Assembly (NCBI GenBank): GCA_003645615.1
Contig: QNBE01000011.1
Location: 1-33,196, forward strand
Reading direction: 5' to 3'
DNA from: Caldifarciminota bacterium
GTDB lineage: Bacteria > Hydrothermota > Tepidihabitantia > B36-G15
DNA length: 33,196 bases
Within the stretch, counting starts at the first letter, position 1; each line of letters begins with the position of its first letter. The notes beneath the pieces were generated by a model. It saw nothing but the letters and a program-made list of their open reading frames with translations. It was not told the DNA's origin and searched no databases. Below are positions 1-7,301 of this stretch, in pieces. The position numbers and the translations under genes are program-made.

Positions 1-2
1 GT

Positions 3-236
3 AAGATCCCTTACCTCGTTGCCAGGCTTGCCCATAAAAAGAGGGTCCCGGTAGTTGCTATCGTCGGATCGGTGGGAAAGATCGGGCCAGAGCTCGATCG
101 CCTCTTCGATGGGATCTTCTCGATTGTGCCGGGTCCAATCGGGCTGGAGGAAGCGATGGCCAAGGCCGAAGATTATCTCCGGTTTACGATCCGACAGGTC
201 CTCAAAATCTTTCGAAAGGGGGGATCATGCGGTTGA
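3..236 (+). CDS. Glycerate kinase, C-terminal end (partial)
   Basis: The reading frame is open from the left edge to a TGA and gives the last 77 residues of a larger protein. The segment 'VARLAHKKRVPVVAIVGSVG' followed by 'GIFSIVPGPIGLEEAMAKA' matches the C-terminal lobe of the GlxK/GarK family of glycerate kinases. That lobe carries the conserved 'VPV.A..G' strand and the 'F.I..GP..LEEA' segment. The family phosphorylates D-glycerate with ATP in the cytoplasm, linking glycerate or serine metabolism to glycolysis. The N-terminal part, including the nucleotide-binding core, lies outside the window. The stop codon overlaps the next gene's ATG by 10 bp, so the two are very likely co-transcribed. 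The family call rests on this short segment alone, and the exact subfamily cannot be decided. Confidence 0.8.
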   Translation, partial: KIPYLVARLAHKKRVPVVAIVGSVGKIGPELDRLFDGIFSIVPGPIGLEEAMAKAEDYLRFTIRQVLKIFRKGGSCG

Positions 237-1054
237 GCCGTAGGGGCTTCTTTAAGACCGTAATCGGCGGTCTCTTCTTCTCCAGGCTTTTTGGAGGAAG
301 ATGGGAGCATAGTGAGAAGAGCTTCTGGAAGGGCAATACCTTTATCCAGGATAATATCCGGATCCTGAAGGACGGGATTGAGGCGAGGATTAATGGGAAA
401 TGGCGGTGTTTCCAGAGAGTTGAGTTGAGTGATGCCTTCATGGAGTGGAATCTGAAGAGGAGGATTGAGACCCTCGATCGGATCAAGGAGGGTAAACGGC
501 CGGATCTTGCCGGCCCCCATTCCGCAGCAATCGCAACTTATGGGACGAGGAGATTGGATTCCCAGTTCACGATAAATAATGCGGTTAAAGGGCTCGGCTT
601 TCTGCCCCGCAAGGAGATACTGGTTGATACGATAAAGGAGATGGAACGGACGATCTCCGATCCGATGAAGCAGAAACTCGATTTCTTAAAGAAGATCTAT
701 CAGAACCGGAAGAATCTTGACCGGACCAAACAGGTCTCCTTAGAACTTTATACCACCAAGGATTTTGAGACCCATACCTTCCTCAACCTGATGGAGAATC
801 CGGTCGCCTCGATCGTCTTCTTAGACTTCCCCAGCTATGAGATCAGGGCCTTGGTTCAGGTCCTCCATCCCGAGAATAAGAAATTGACCCAGTATGAGCG
901 CAACATCCTCCGCTATGTTAACCTCAGCCACTCCTATTTCCACGGTAGATTCGAGCGGGAATTTATCGGGCTCGTCTTCCATGTGATCGAACTCTTCGAC
1001 AACACCCCGGGCAGGATGCGGGGTGTGAGGGTGGTCCCACCCCGGGAGGAATGA
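227..1054 (+). CDS. Hypothetical protein with twin-arginine (Tat) signal
   Basis: This 275-residue protein matches no family I recognise. Its N-terminus 'LSRRGFFKTVIGGLFFSRLF' fits the twin-arginine consensus (S-R-R-x-F-x-K followed by a hydrophobic stretch). It is therefore probably exported folded through the Tat system, perhaps with a bound cofactor. The mature part is rich in charged helices ('DTIKEMERTISDPMKQKLDF') and contains only one cysteine, so an iron-sulfur cluster is unlikely. The ATG is preceded by the purine-rich AAGGGGGGA, a good ribosome-binding site. It overlaps the glycerate kinase gene upstream by 10 bp and the phosphoesterase downstream by 4 bp (ATGA), so all three genes form one operon. 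No catalytic motif is evident, and the function is unknown. Confidence 0.75.
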   Translation: MRLSRRGFFKTVIGGLFFSRLFGGRWEHSEKSFWKGNTFIQDNIRILKDGIEARINGKWRCFQRVELSDAFMEWNLKRRIETLDRIKEGKRPDLAGPHSAAIATYGTRRLDSQFTINNAVKGLGFLPRKEILVDTIKEMERTISDPMKQKLDFLKKIYQNRKNLDRTKQVSLELYTTKDFETHTFLNLMENPVASIVFLDFPSYEIRALVQVLHPENKKLTQYERNILRYVNLSHSYFHGRFEREFIGLVFHVIELFDNTPGRMRGVRVVPPREE

Positions 1055-1785
1055 TGAGGGTTCTGATCATCTCCGACTTCCACGGTCGAATTGAATATCT
1101 CGACCCCCTTAAGGTGGAGGTCGGTATCGAGCGACCCGATCTCATCCTCTTTGCGGGCGACATCGTTAAAGGCCATGCCCGGGGCAATGAGTGGCTCAAT
1201 GCCCAAAGGGAGGGGAGACCACCGAACCGGACCTTACGATCGATCGAGGATGAAGAGAAGGAGGATCTTATCCTCTACCGCCAGTTCTATAACTTCCTCG
1301 GCTCGTTTGACATCCCGGTCTGCTTCGTTCCCGGAAACATGGATGCCCCGTGGTCGAGATTCTGGGGTGCCTTCTCCGAGGTCAGATTCCAGAATATCCA
1401 TCTCGTTCACCGGACCTTCTACTTCCTGAGCGAATTGATGATCTACGGCTTTGGTGGTGAGATCTCGGATGGAGCCAAGGAGGATTTCTTCGTCCTCATC
1501 TATCCCGGGGCTGAGGTAAAGAAGGCCTTTACCGATATCGAGGCGGAGAAGAAGATCTATCTCTTCCACCATGCTCCAGCCGGTTTTGCCCGAGGGGGAT
1601 CCCCAACAGTGAGGGAGATAATCGAGAGGGATCAACCACTGCTGGTGGCCTGTGGCCATCGCCATAAGGAGATCGGGATCGGAAACATCGGTCGAACGGT
1701 GGTGATTAATCCCGGTCCGCTCAAGGAAAAGAGATACGCCATCTTCGACCTCGAGACCGGAGCGGGCGAGCTAAAGACCTTCTGA
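1051..1785 (+). CDS. Calcineurin-like metallophosphoesterase
   Basis: This is a cytoplasmic metal-dependent phosphoesterase of the calcineurin-like superfamily. All signature metal-ligand blocks are visible in order: 'SDFHG' near residue 10 (DxH), 'FAGDIV' (GD), 'PGNMDAP' (GNxD), 'HHAP', and 'CGHRHKE' (GHxH) followed by 'VINPGPLKEKRYA'. The length of 244 residues is normal for small stand-alone members. The natural substrate cannot be told from sequence; members hydrolyse phosphomono- or phosphodiesters. Two adjacent ATGs are possible starts: the first overlaps the upstream stop (ATGA), and the second gives 'MRVLIISDFHG', which looks more typical. The 3' end overlaps the convergent RqcH gene by 15 bp. 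Confidence 0.85.
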   Translation: MMRVLIISDFHGRIEYLDPLKVEVGIERPDLILFAGDIVKGHARGNEWLNAQREGRPPNRTLRSIEDEEKEDLILYRQFYNFLGSFDIPVCFVPGNMDAPWSRFWGAFSEVRFQNIHLVHRTFYFLSELMIYGFGGEISDGAKEDFFVLIYPGAEVKKAFTDIEAEKKIYLFHHAPAGFARGGSPTVREIIERDQPLLVACGHRHKEIGIGNIGRTVVINPGPLKEKRYAIFDLETGAGELKTF

Positions 1786-3054
1786 GAAGATAACCTTCTC
1801 TTTCTTGAAGATCACCACCCCGGGCGATCTCCCCTTTTTGATATCGGCCCTTAGGGCATAGGAGACCGGGACCCACTTTGAGTGTTTTGCCTTACTGAAA
1901 AGGACCGCATAGCGGGCCGCCTCCTCGATATCACTCTTAGAGGGTTTTCTCCCTTTAGTCCTCAGGATGACATGGGCACCGGGATGGCCCCGGACATGGA
2001 AGAAGAGATCCCTGGGACGGGCGATCTTAAAGGTAATCAACTCATTGGATTGGGCATTCTTTCCCACCAGGATCTCAAGACCGCTTCGGGTATGGAAGAG
2101 ATGATAGGGGAGGGTTGGCTTTTCATCCGGTCGGGGGGGTGGCCGCTCCGAAAGGAGCCGCTTGAGCTGGCGAAGGCGTTCCTTTGCTTTCTTAAATCTA
2201 CGATAGTAACTCCGGGCAAGCTCTTGAGGGGTGAGATTGGGAAGGGCCTCGATAATAAGAGTCCTTTCCGGGTCGTTAGGATCGGGCAGGGCTACCTCCC
2301 CCTCTCTACCCTCAACCAGATGGGGGTAGGTGAGTATGGCATCACCTTTGCACCGGAGCTCCTCCGGATCTCCGATCGCCTCGATCCTCTTCTTGATCCT
2401 TTCGATCCGCCGCTCCTCTCTCCGCTCAGCCTCTCTTCTCTTCTTCTCCTCCTTTTGTCTCCGATAGTTTGCATAGAGAGCATTGACGGCCTCATTGATA
2501 AATTCGAACTCCCCTTCCGGATCGGGTAGGACCGCATGGTTGATGATCGCATATCGGACCTTCTTATCCCGAATTGACCGAATCAATTTTTTGGGACTTA
2601 ATTTCTTGGTTGTCAAAAAACGGGCCAAGGCAAGATCAACCCCTCTAACCTTCCGGATCAATTCTTCAGGATTATCAAAAAGACTGTCGACCTGATCCGG
2701 GTCCATCCGATCATCCGGAGGAAGCTCCAGCCCACTCCGGCTCAATCTCGCTCCCTTGGCGAGTAAGAAGGATAGCTCCTCGGTCCCGATTCTCAGTTTT
2801 AAGACCCGATCCCATCCCGATGTCTCAAGGCATTCGAGCCGATAGGACCAGAGGTTACGCCAGATCGGATCCCCCTCAATCGGGTCAGACCGATCGAGGA
2901 GAACCGGCAGTTCGGGATCGAGTGATACGATGAGATTGTGGCCGGGGAGTTGAAACTGGAAGATCCGATCCTGGCGGAGGATTTTTTTTACCCGTCTGCC
3001 GATCAGATGATTCAGTTCTAAAGTGAGAAATTTAAGAACGATCCCGGAAAGCAT
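1771..3054 (-). CDS. rqcH: RqcH/NFACT family ribosome-quality-control protein
   Basis: This NFACT-family protein (RqcH, also called FbpA-like) binds stalled 50S ribosomes and recruits tRNA-Ala to add C-terminal alanine tails that mark nascent chains for degradation. The N-terminal NFACT-N domain begins 'LSGIVLKFLTLELNHLIGRRV'. The 'WDR' at residues 81-83 corresponds to the Asp-Arg pair needed for tRNA recognition in this family. The middle is a charged coiled coil ('EKKRREAERREERRIERIKKR'). The C-terminal NFACT-R domain is clear ('DLFFHVRGHPGAHVILR'). At 427 residues it is about 130 shorter than Firmicutes RqcH, with a compact N-terminal half. The ATG lies 5 nt downstream of a TATAAT box, so the message is probably leaderless. 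The old 'fibronectin-binding' label should not be used. Confidence 0.85.
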   Translation of the reverse strand: MLSGIVLKFLTLELNHLIGRRVKKILRQDRIFQFQLPGHNLIVSLDPELPVLLDRSDPIEGDPIWRNLWSYRLECLETSGWDRVLKLRIGTEELSFLLAKGARLSRSGLELPPDDRMDPDQVDSLFDNPEELIRKVRGVDLALARFLTTKKLSPKKLIRSIRDKKVRYAIINHAVLPDPEGEFEFINEAVNALYANYRRQKEEKKRREAERREERRIERIKKRIEAIGDPEELRCKGDAILTYPHLVEGREGEVALPDPNDPERTLIIEALPNLTPQELARSYYRRFKKAKERLRQLKRLLSERPPPRPDEKPTLPYHLFHTRSGLEILVGKNAQSNELITFKIARPRDLFFHVRGHPGAHVILRTKGRKPSKSDIEEAARYAVLFSKAKHSKWVPVSYALRADIKKGRSPGVVIFKKEKVIFSEGL

Positions 3055-3059
3055 AGGGA

Positions 3060-3087
3060 ATTATAACGGTCAAAAGAAGGGAAACAA
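3060..3087 (-). promoter_or_regulatory. Leaderless promoter of rqcH
   Basis: Read on the minus strand, TTGTTT is followed after 16 nt by a perfect TATAAT. Five nucleotides ('tccct') then lead straight to the rqcH ATG. Transcription would start at or next to the start codon, leaving no room for a Shine-Dalgarno site. The -35 match is weaker than at other promoters in the window. Confidence 0.6.
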
Positions 3088-3094
3088 GGGAGAA

Positions 3095-3122
3095 TTGACG
3101 GGAGGGTTGGTCGTGATATAAT
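3095..3122 (+). promoter_or_regulatory. Sigma70-type promoter upstream of HD-domain gene
   Basis: TTGACG, a 16-nt spacer and a perfect TATAAT stand on the plus strand, divergent from the rqcH promoter. An ATG begins 6 nt after the -10 box, so transcripts would begin at the small ORF that precedes the HD-domain gene. Confidence 0.75.
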
Positions 3123-3128
3123 CTATAT

Positions 3129-3257
3129 ATGAAGCGTGATGGATTTGAGGAGCTGCAGGCGAGTCAGAGGAGAACTGATGAACGGATCAGAAGAGGCACC
3201 CTTGGGGTGAATCTGGAAAAAATAATATGTACAAGCCGGAGCACCTTTTCCCTTTAA
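3129..3257 (+). CDS. Possible small leaderless ORF (42 aa)
   Basis: This ORF, too short for the ORF track, begins with an ATG placed 6 nt downstream of a perfect TATAAT. That is the geometry of the leaderless genes elsewhere in this window. The product begins 'MKRDGFEELQASQRRTDERI', a charged, helix-prone sequence that looks like real coding. It ends out of frame inside the HD-domain gene, overlapping it by 31 bp across an A6 run ('ggaaaaaataat'). It could be a leader peptide coupling translation of the HD gene. It could also be the true N-terminus of that protein, joined by frameshifting or separated by a sequencing error. I recognise no family. Confidence 0.4.
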   Translation: MKRDGFEELQASQRRTDERIRRGTLGVNLEKIICTSRSTFSL

Positions 3258-3733
3258 TCGGGAGAATCGATGATTCTGATCTTGCCCGGATTGTCATTTC
3301 CGCCTGGCATGAGGTCCAGGAACGGCGACCAGGAGTCGATCTGAAAAAACTTCCTTTCACCTTACTGATACCAACGAAGAGGAGCCTGATCGATCATACC
3401 AACGCGGTAACCGAAATGGCTCTCCGGATCGGTGAGATGAAGGGAGGCCTAAATCTGAATCTCCTGATTGCGGGTGGCCTCCTTCATGATATCGGCAAGG
3501 TCCTCACCTATGAAAAGAGGGGAGAAGGCTATCTTGCTGGCCCTTTGGAGAAGACCCTCCGCCATCCGATGGTCGGTGCGGCCCTCATCGCCCGTTTTGG
3601 CAATTTTGATCTGGTCCACATCGTCTACACCCACTCCCATGAGGGGGATAATCTGAGGAGGTCAAAGGAAGCGATCATTATTCACCACTGTGACTTTATC
3701 GATTTTGAACTGGAGAAGAGGAAGGTTCAGTAG
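3227..3733 (+). CDS. HD-domain metal-dependent phosphohydrolase
   Basis: This 168-residue cytoplasmic protein consists mostly of an HD domain. The metal-ligand pattern is complete: 'DHTNAV' (His near 57), 'LLHDIGK' (His-Asp at 87-88), 'RHPMVG' (His 113), 'YTHSHEG', and 'IHHCDFIDFE' near the C-terminus. The family hydrolyses phosphomonoester or phosphodiester bonds in nucleotides or RNA. The 'HDIGK' form is shared with RNase Y and many HDIG proteins, but no KH or transmembrane segment is present. The substrate is unknown. No good Shine-Dalgarno site precedes the ATG (the nearest, GGGGTGA, is about 16 nt away), and no other start codon is available after the upstream in-frame stop. Translation may therefore be coupled to the preceding small ORF. 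The 3' end overlaps the next convergent gene by 7 bp. Confidence 0.8.
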   Translation: MYKPEHLFPLIGRIDDSDLARIVISAWHEVQERRPGVDLKKLPFTLLIPTKRSLIDHTNAVTEMALRIGEMKGGLNLNLLIAGGLLHDIGKVLTYEKRGEGYLAGPLEKTLRHPMVGAALIARFGNFDLVHIVYTHSHEGDNLRRSKEAIIIHHCDFIDFELEKRKVQ

Positions 3734-4986
3734 GCCTCGAAGTTATATCCGAAGCCAAATTTGATGATGAAATCCTTAAAACTCAGATCACGATGGGTGA
3801 GATACTCCGGTGGGACCTCCTCCCGCTCGTTGGTTCCGGAGATGACCCGGGAGTAGGTCCACTCAGTGATCCGGGTGGCAAATGGGTAGCCGATCCTGAG
3901 TTTGAGATGGTAGGAGCTGAAATCGTAGCGGATCTGACCACCGATAAGGCCGATAAGGCCATGGCCGACCGCAATCCCGGTGGTGTCACCCAAGACCTCA
4001 CCACCGTCGGTAGATTCCCACTTCTGGAAGGCAAAGACAATCTTACCGGTGCAAAGTGGTCCCATAGCCAGATCCTCACCCAAGTAGAAGAGGGGGCCGA
4101 AGTCAAGACCAATCATTGGGGAGAAGATCTCCCCAAAACCGAAACCACCCTCAAGGCCAAACTGCAATTTCCTCCCGGCCCAGATCCCGGCATGGATCCC
4201 ATAGGGATGGAAGTACTGGTCCTCTACCTCGGTCCGGAATTGGGTATAGCCGATACCGAGATGAAGGAAGCTCACCCCATGGGGACACTCCCGGATCGGG
4301 TTACCCTTTCTAATCCGCTTTACCCCTTTGAAGATGATACCCTTTGATGTATCATCGACCTCCCGGATCTTAAAATATCCCACGCCCTCTCTCCCCCGGG
4401 CGAGAAAGGTCATTCCCGGTCTGATCCCATCGTCCTTACCGAGGTCGATCCAGACCTCCCGGCCGATCTTCTGGACGATTTTTCCCTGCAGAACAAAGAA
4501 TTCTCGGAGGTAGTTTCCGACCTTGAAGCGGAGCGATTTGAAGGCGATCTCCTCCGCATCTGCCACCTTTCCCCATTCTACCTCTCCGGTAGTGACAAAT
4601 CTCTGCCAGGAAGGGGGTCTCTTACCCTTCTGGTAGATCCTCACCTCATAGGCGATCTCCGCTACCGCCACCTTCCGATAACCGCCATGGACCGTGTCGG
4701 TAACATCGGTATAGATTTCGATATCGGATTCGAGCCGTTCGAGATTTCCAACAACGAGGTAATCAAGATCGAGTGACTTGAGAATAAAATCCTTAGATGA
4801 GTCACGAATCGCCTCGGTATTTTCTCTCCGGATCAAACGGAACCGCTTCATCTTATATAATGACTGACGAATTGCTTTCTCAATCCGATTCGACCAGGCA
4901 TCGTCGGTCTCGCTTATTACTCCAACTTTCGCCAGGGTGATCAGGATGAGAATAAATACCATACATAATGATATTGCTCTCTGCAT
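3727..4986 (-). CDS. FlgT/CsgG-like domain fused to an outer-membrane barrel-like region
   Basis: The ORF track starts at a TTG. I prefer the ATG three codons later, which gives a clean signal peptide ('MQRAISLCMVFILILITLAK'). Residues from about 25 to 140 resemble the alpha/beta CsgG/LpoB-type fold ('RLIRRENTEAI', 'LDYLVVGNLERL', 'VAEIAYEVRIYQKGK'). They are followed by a FlgT-C-like barrel ('GKIVQKIGREVWIDLGKDDGI', 'RPGMTF'). The second half is rich in Gly and aromatics with alternating hydrophobics ('GGFGFGEIFSPMIGLDFGPL') and ends '...KFGFGYNFEAY', a terminal aromatic typical of outer-membrane barrels. It probably sits in the outer membrane as an envelope assembly factor or porin-like protein. 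The role is unknown, and no flagellar gene is nearby. It overlaps the HD gene by 7 bp. Confidence 0.6.
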   Translation of the reverse strand: MQRAISLCMVFILILITLAKVGVISETDDAWSNRIEKAIRQSLYKMKRFRLIRRENTEAIRDSSKDFILKSLDLDYLVVGNLERLESDIEIYTDVTDTVHGGYRKVAVAEIAYEVRIYQKGKRPPSWQRFVTTGEVEWGKVADAEEIAFKSLRFKVGNYLREFFVLQGKIVQKIGREVWIDLGKDDGIRPGMTFLARGREGVGYFKIREVDDTSKGIIFKGVKRIRKGNPIRECPHGVSFLHLGIGYTQFRTEVEDQYFHPYGIHAGIWAGRKLQFGLEGGFGFGEIFSPMIGLDFGPLFYLGEDLAMGPLCTGKIVFAFQKWESTDGGEVLGDTTGIAVGHGLIGLIGGQIRYDFSSYHLKLRIGYPFATRITEWTYSRVISGTNEREEVPPEYLTHRDLSFKDFIIKFGFGYNFEAY

Positions 4987-5001
4987 TGGTGTCAACCGGA
5001 C

Positions 5002-5030
5002 TTGACAGTTTATAAGGGGTCTGGTAGACT
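5002..5030 (+). promoter_or_regulatory. Promoter of the 5045-10569 surface operon
   Basis: TTGACA, a 17-nt spacer and TAGACT lie just upstream of a strong Shine-Dalgarno sequence (AAAAAGGAGG) and the ATG at 5045. The untranslated leader would be only about 8-10 nt, barely long enough to hold the ribosome-binding site. Confidence 0.65.
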
Positions 5031-5044
5031 AAAAAGGAGGTGTG

Positions 5045-6886
5045 ATGCTGGGGCTGGTCATACTTTCCTTCTTTATAAATCAGGCCAAGATTGATCAGGC
5101 GATGGAATATATTCGGCTGCACTATCACCAGGGAATCCCCAAGGCTTCTTATCAGAAGTTCTCCTTACCCCCCATCCCTCACTTTCTCTCCCACCAGAGA
5201 GAGCTCTCCTTCGGCCGCGATGATATTATTATTGGTGATGAGCCGAATGAGACCCTAAGGATTACAGGCTATTTTTACCACTTGGGAAATATTATTATCA
5301 TCAATAACGGTGTATTAATTGTTACCAAAAGCGATTTTCATCTCGATGGCGGTATCACCATTGCTGATCGGGGTGAGGCATGGTTCGATTCAAGTCAGGT
5401 AAGATTCCACCAACACTATATTTACCATCACTGGATTGAGATCTACGATTCGGGAAGTTGCACCATCACCAACACCACCACCGATTTTTCTGGCTTTCCA
5501 CTCGGATTTGCGATCATGGATGAAGGGAGAATTGCTCTCAACAATGTGACCAACCGTGACTGGTCCACCTCGGTCCTGTTCCAACACGCCCGGGCCCGAC
5601 TCACCCGGATCACCGGTTACACTGGAGAGTGGCTTTTTGGTGATGAGACCCATGGAGAATTTCACCATACCAATGACCTTATTACCTGGTACTTCTTTCC
5701 CGACTCATCAATAATCGACCTCAATTTCCCTGAGGGGGATACTATCTACAACTTCTTCATCGATTCCACCCTACCCAACATATCAGGTATTGGCTATCAT
5801 GTCGAAATCGACAGTTCCGTCGGTTGTCAGTGGGCAACAATCCCTCTCAGTGGTTCGAGAGTAACGATCCGGAACTCTCTGCTCAGGGTGACCGGCCTGA
5901 TGTTTACCGGTGGGGACAGTAACCAGGTTTCTGGTCTGGTTAATGGACTACATTACGATGACTGGATCCTACCCCTCGGGGATCGGTACTATCGACTCAT
6001 CAACACCACTGTCACTACCTGGAACCTCTATGCCTATGATTCCACCAGTCTCCACCTCAAAAACTCAATCTTTGGTGAATTGGGGGCATCGGGTTTTGGC
6101 TATGCTCAGGTTGAGAATGCCTACTGTGATGGATCAGGAGGTCATATTGAGGCCGGTTACTGGGCGACGGTCTTTGTTCTTCTCTCCAGTATCTCTGCCG
6201 ATGTCATCTCAGGAGAACACGGTCTACTCATCCTGGGCCACTGTGCCATGCCTTTCGGCCGGATCTGGGCCAACGGCGCCTCAATTATGGTTATCATCAA
6301 TACCAGCTATCCTGAGGATCCGATCCCTTCCGATACTGCAATTGTCTTTGTCGCTGCAATTACCGGCCCCTCCAGTGGTTTCATCCCGGATACGATCGGT
6401 ATCGTTGGCTCGGCATTCATCGATCCTGGGCCACATAATCCACTTGATTTCGACCACTACCGTCTCTATTATCGAGCAGTAGGCGATTCGGAGTGGATAC
6501 CGGTAGGTGATTCTCAATCGGTTGAGGTGAGGAGGGACACACTCGACTACTGGATTACCAATGGCCTCAAAGAAGGCGATTATGAGCTGAGGCTGGTGGT
6601 GAAGGATGATGTCGGGGATAGCGTAGAGGCGATGAGGGGGATCAGATTAGAGCCGATCGGGGTTGGTGAGCCCCAGGCCGATCGGATCAATCAATCATTA
6701 CTCATTGAACGAGAAAGGGAGAGATGCTACCGCATCCGAGGCCGGGGAGAATTTGAGATCTTTGATGCTACTGGACGCATCGTCCACCGATTCAGAAGCA
6801 AGACCATCTGGAGGGCACCAGTCTCAGGCATCTTCTATCTCCGGTCCAAAGATGGTAGACAGAGTTGGAAATTGATCGTCTACTAA
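5045..6886 (+). CDS. Secreted right-handed beta-helix protein with C-terminal sorting domain
   Basis: This protein of about 613 residues begins with a short hydrophobic segment ('LGLVILSFFINQA') that serves as a signal. A long stretch of repeated Asn/Asp/Ser-rich short strands follows ('GNIIIINNGVLIVTKSDFHL', 'SGSCTITNTTTDFSG', 'RVTIRNSLLRVTGL', 'STSLHLKNSIFG'). This is the look of a right-handed parallel beta-helix of the pectate-lyase type. Around residues 450-540 lies an Ig/FnIII-like module ('FDHYRLYYRAVGDSEWIPVG', 'LKEGDYELRLVVKD'). The last 60 residues ('FEIFDATGRIVHRF...GIFYLRSKDG') form a type IX-secretion-like sorting domain. No catalytic residues can be assigned, so it may be an adhesin or a polysaccharide-active enzyme. 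GTG at 5042 is an alternative start, but ATG 5045 is better spaced from AAGGAGG. It heads an operon with nikR, a GH18 glycosidase and a glycosyltransferase. Confidence 0.7.
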   Translation: MLGLVILSFFINQAKIDQAMEYIRLHYHQGIPKASYQKFSLPPIPHFLSHQRELSFGRDDIIIGDEPNETLRITGYFYHLGNIIIINNGVLIVTKSDFHLDGGITIADRGEAWFDSSQVRFHQHYIYHHWIEIYDSGSCTITNTTTDFSGFPLGFAIMDEGRIALNNVTNRDWSTSVLFQHARARLTRITGYTGEWLFGDETHGEFHHTNDLITWYFFPDSSIIDLNFPEGDTIYNFFIDSTLPNISGIGYHVEIDSSVGCQWATIPLSGSRVTIRNSLLRVTGLMFTGGDSNQVSGLVNGLHYDDWILPLGDRYYRLINTTVTTWNLYAYDSTSLHLKNSIFGELGASGFGYAQVENAYCDGSGGHIEAGYWATVFVLLSSISADVISGEHGLLILGHCAMPFGRIWANGASIMVIINTSYPEDPIPSDTAIVFVAAITGPSSGFIPDTIGIVGSAFIDPGPHNPLDFDHYRLYYRAVGDSEWIPVGDSQSVEVRRDTLDYWITNGLKEGDYELRLVVKDDVGDSVEAMRGIRLEPIGVGEPQADRINQSLLIERERERCYRIRGRGEFEIFDATGRIVHRFRSKTIWRAPVSGIFYLRSKDGRQSWKLIVY

Positions 6887-6896
6887 GGGGGTAAAG

Positions 6897-7301
6897 TTGA
6901 AGCGGTTTGGAGTTTCAATGGAGGAGGAGCTACTCACCGCTTTTGATCAGCTCCTTGAGAAGAAAGGTTATAACAATCGCTCCGAGGCGATAAGGGATCT
7001 CATTCGGAGATGGCTGGTTGAGGACCGCTGGGAGAAGGGGAAAGGGAAGGTCGGCATCCTGGTAATCGTTTATGATCATAGGAAGAGGGAACTTTCTACC
7101 CGAATTCTTAAACAGAGCCACCACCATCATCACCTAATAGTCTCAACCCTCCATATCCATCTCGATAAGAACAACTGCCTTGAGGTAAACGTCCTCAGAG
7201 GCAGGCCATCGGAGCTGAGAAGGTTGAGTGAGGCCCTGATTGCAACGAGAGGGGTCAAATATGGGAGGCTTGTCCCCGCTCCCTCGGGTGAGGAACCGTG
7301 A
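6897..7301 (+). CDS. nikR: Nickel-responsive transcriptional regulator NikR
   Basis: This 134-residue protein aligns along its whole length with NikR. The N-terminal ribbon-helix-helix DNA-binding domain carries 'GYNNRSEAIRDLIRRWLVE', nearly identical to the family signature. The C-terminal ACT-like regulatory domain keeps the nickel site in 'SHHHHHLIVSTLHIHLDKNN' followed by 'CLEV': the His from the His run, the HxH pair and the Cys. It also has the conserved end 'TRGVKYGRLV'. NikR binds Ni(II) and represses nickel uptake or related genes as a tetramer. The start is TTG, placed 5 nt after the ribosome-binding site AAGGGGG; no closer ATG fits the domain start. It is unusual to find it among surface-protein genes with no nickel transporter or hydrogenase in view. 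The downstream gene overlaps its stop (GTGA). Confidence 0.92.
   Translation: MKRFGVSMEEELLTAFDQLLEKKGYNNRSEAIRDLIRRWLVEDRWEKGKGKVGILVIVYDHRKRELSTRILKQSHHHHHLIVSTLHIHLDKNNCLEVNVLRGRPSELRRLSEALIATRGVKYGRLVPAPSGEEP

Noticed and set aside
1882-2529. 215-aa plus-strand ORF inside rqcH
   Set aside because: It is antisense to conserved NFACT domains and has a biased Leu/Ser-rich shadow composition.
3793-4347. 184-aa plus-strand ORF
   Set aside because: It is a shadow of the minus-strand envelope protein with no ribosome-binding site or recognisable domain.
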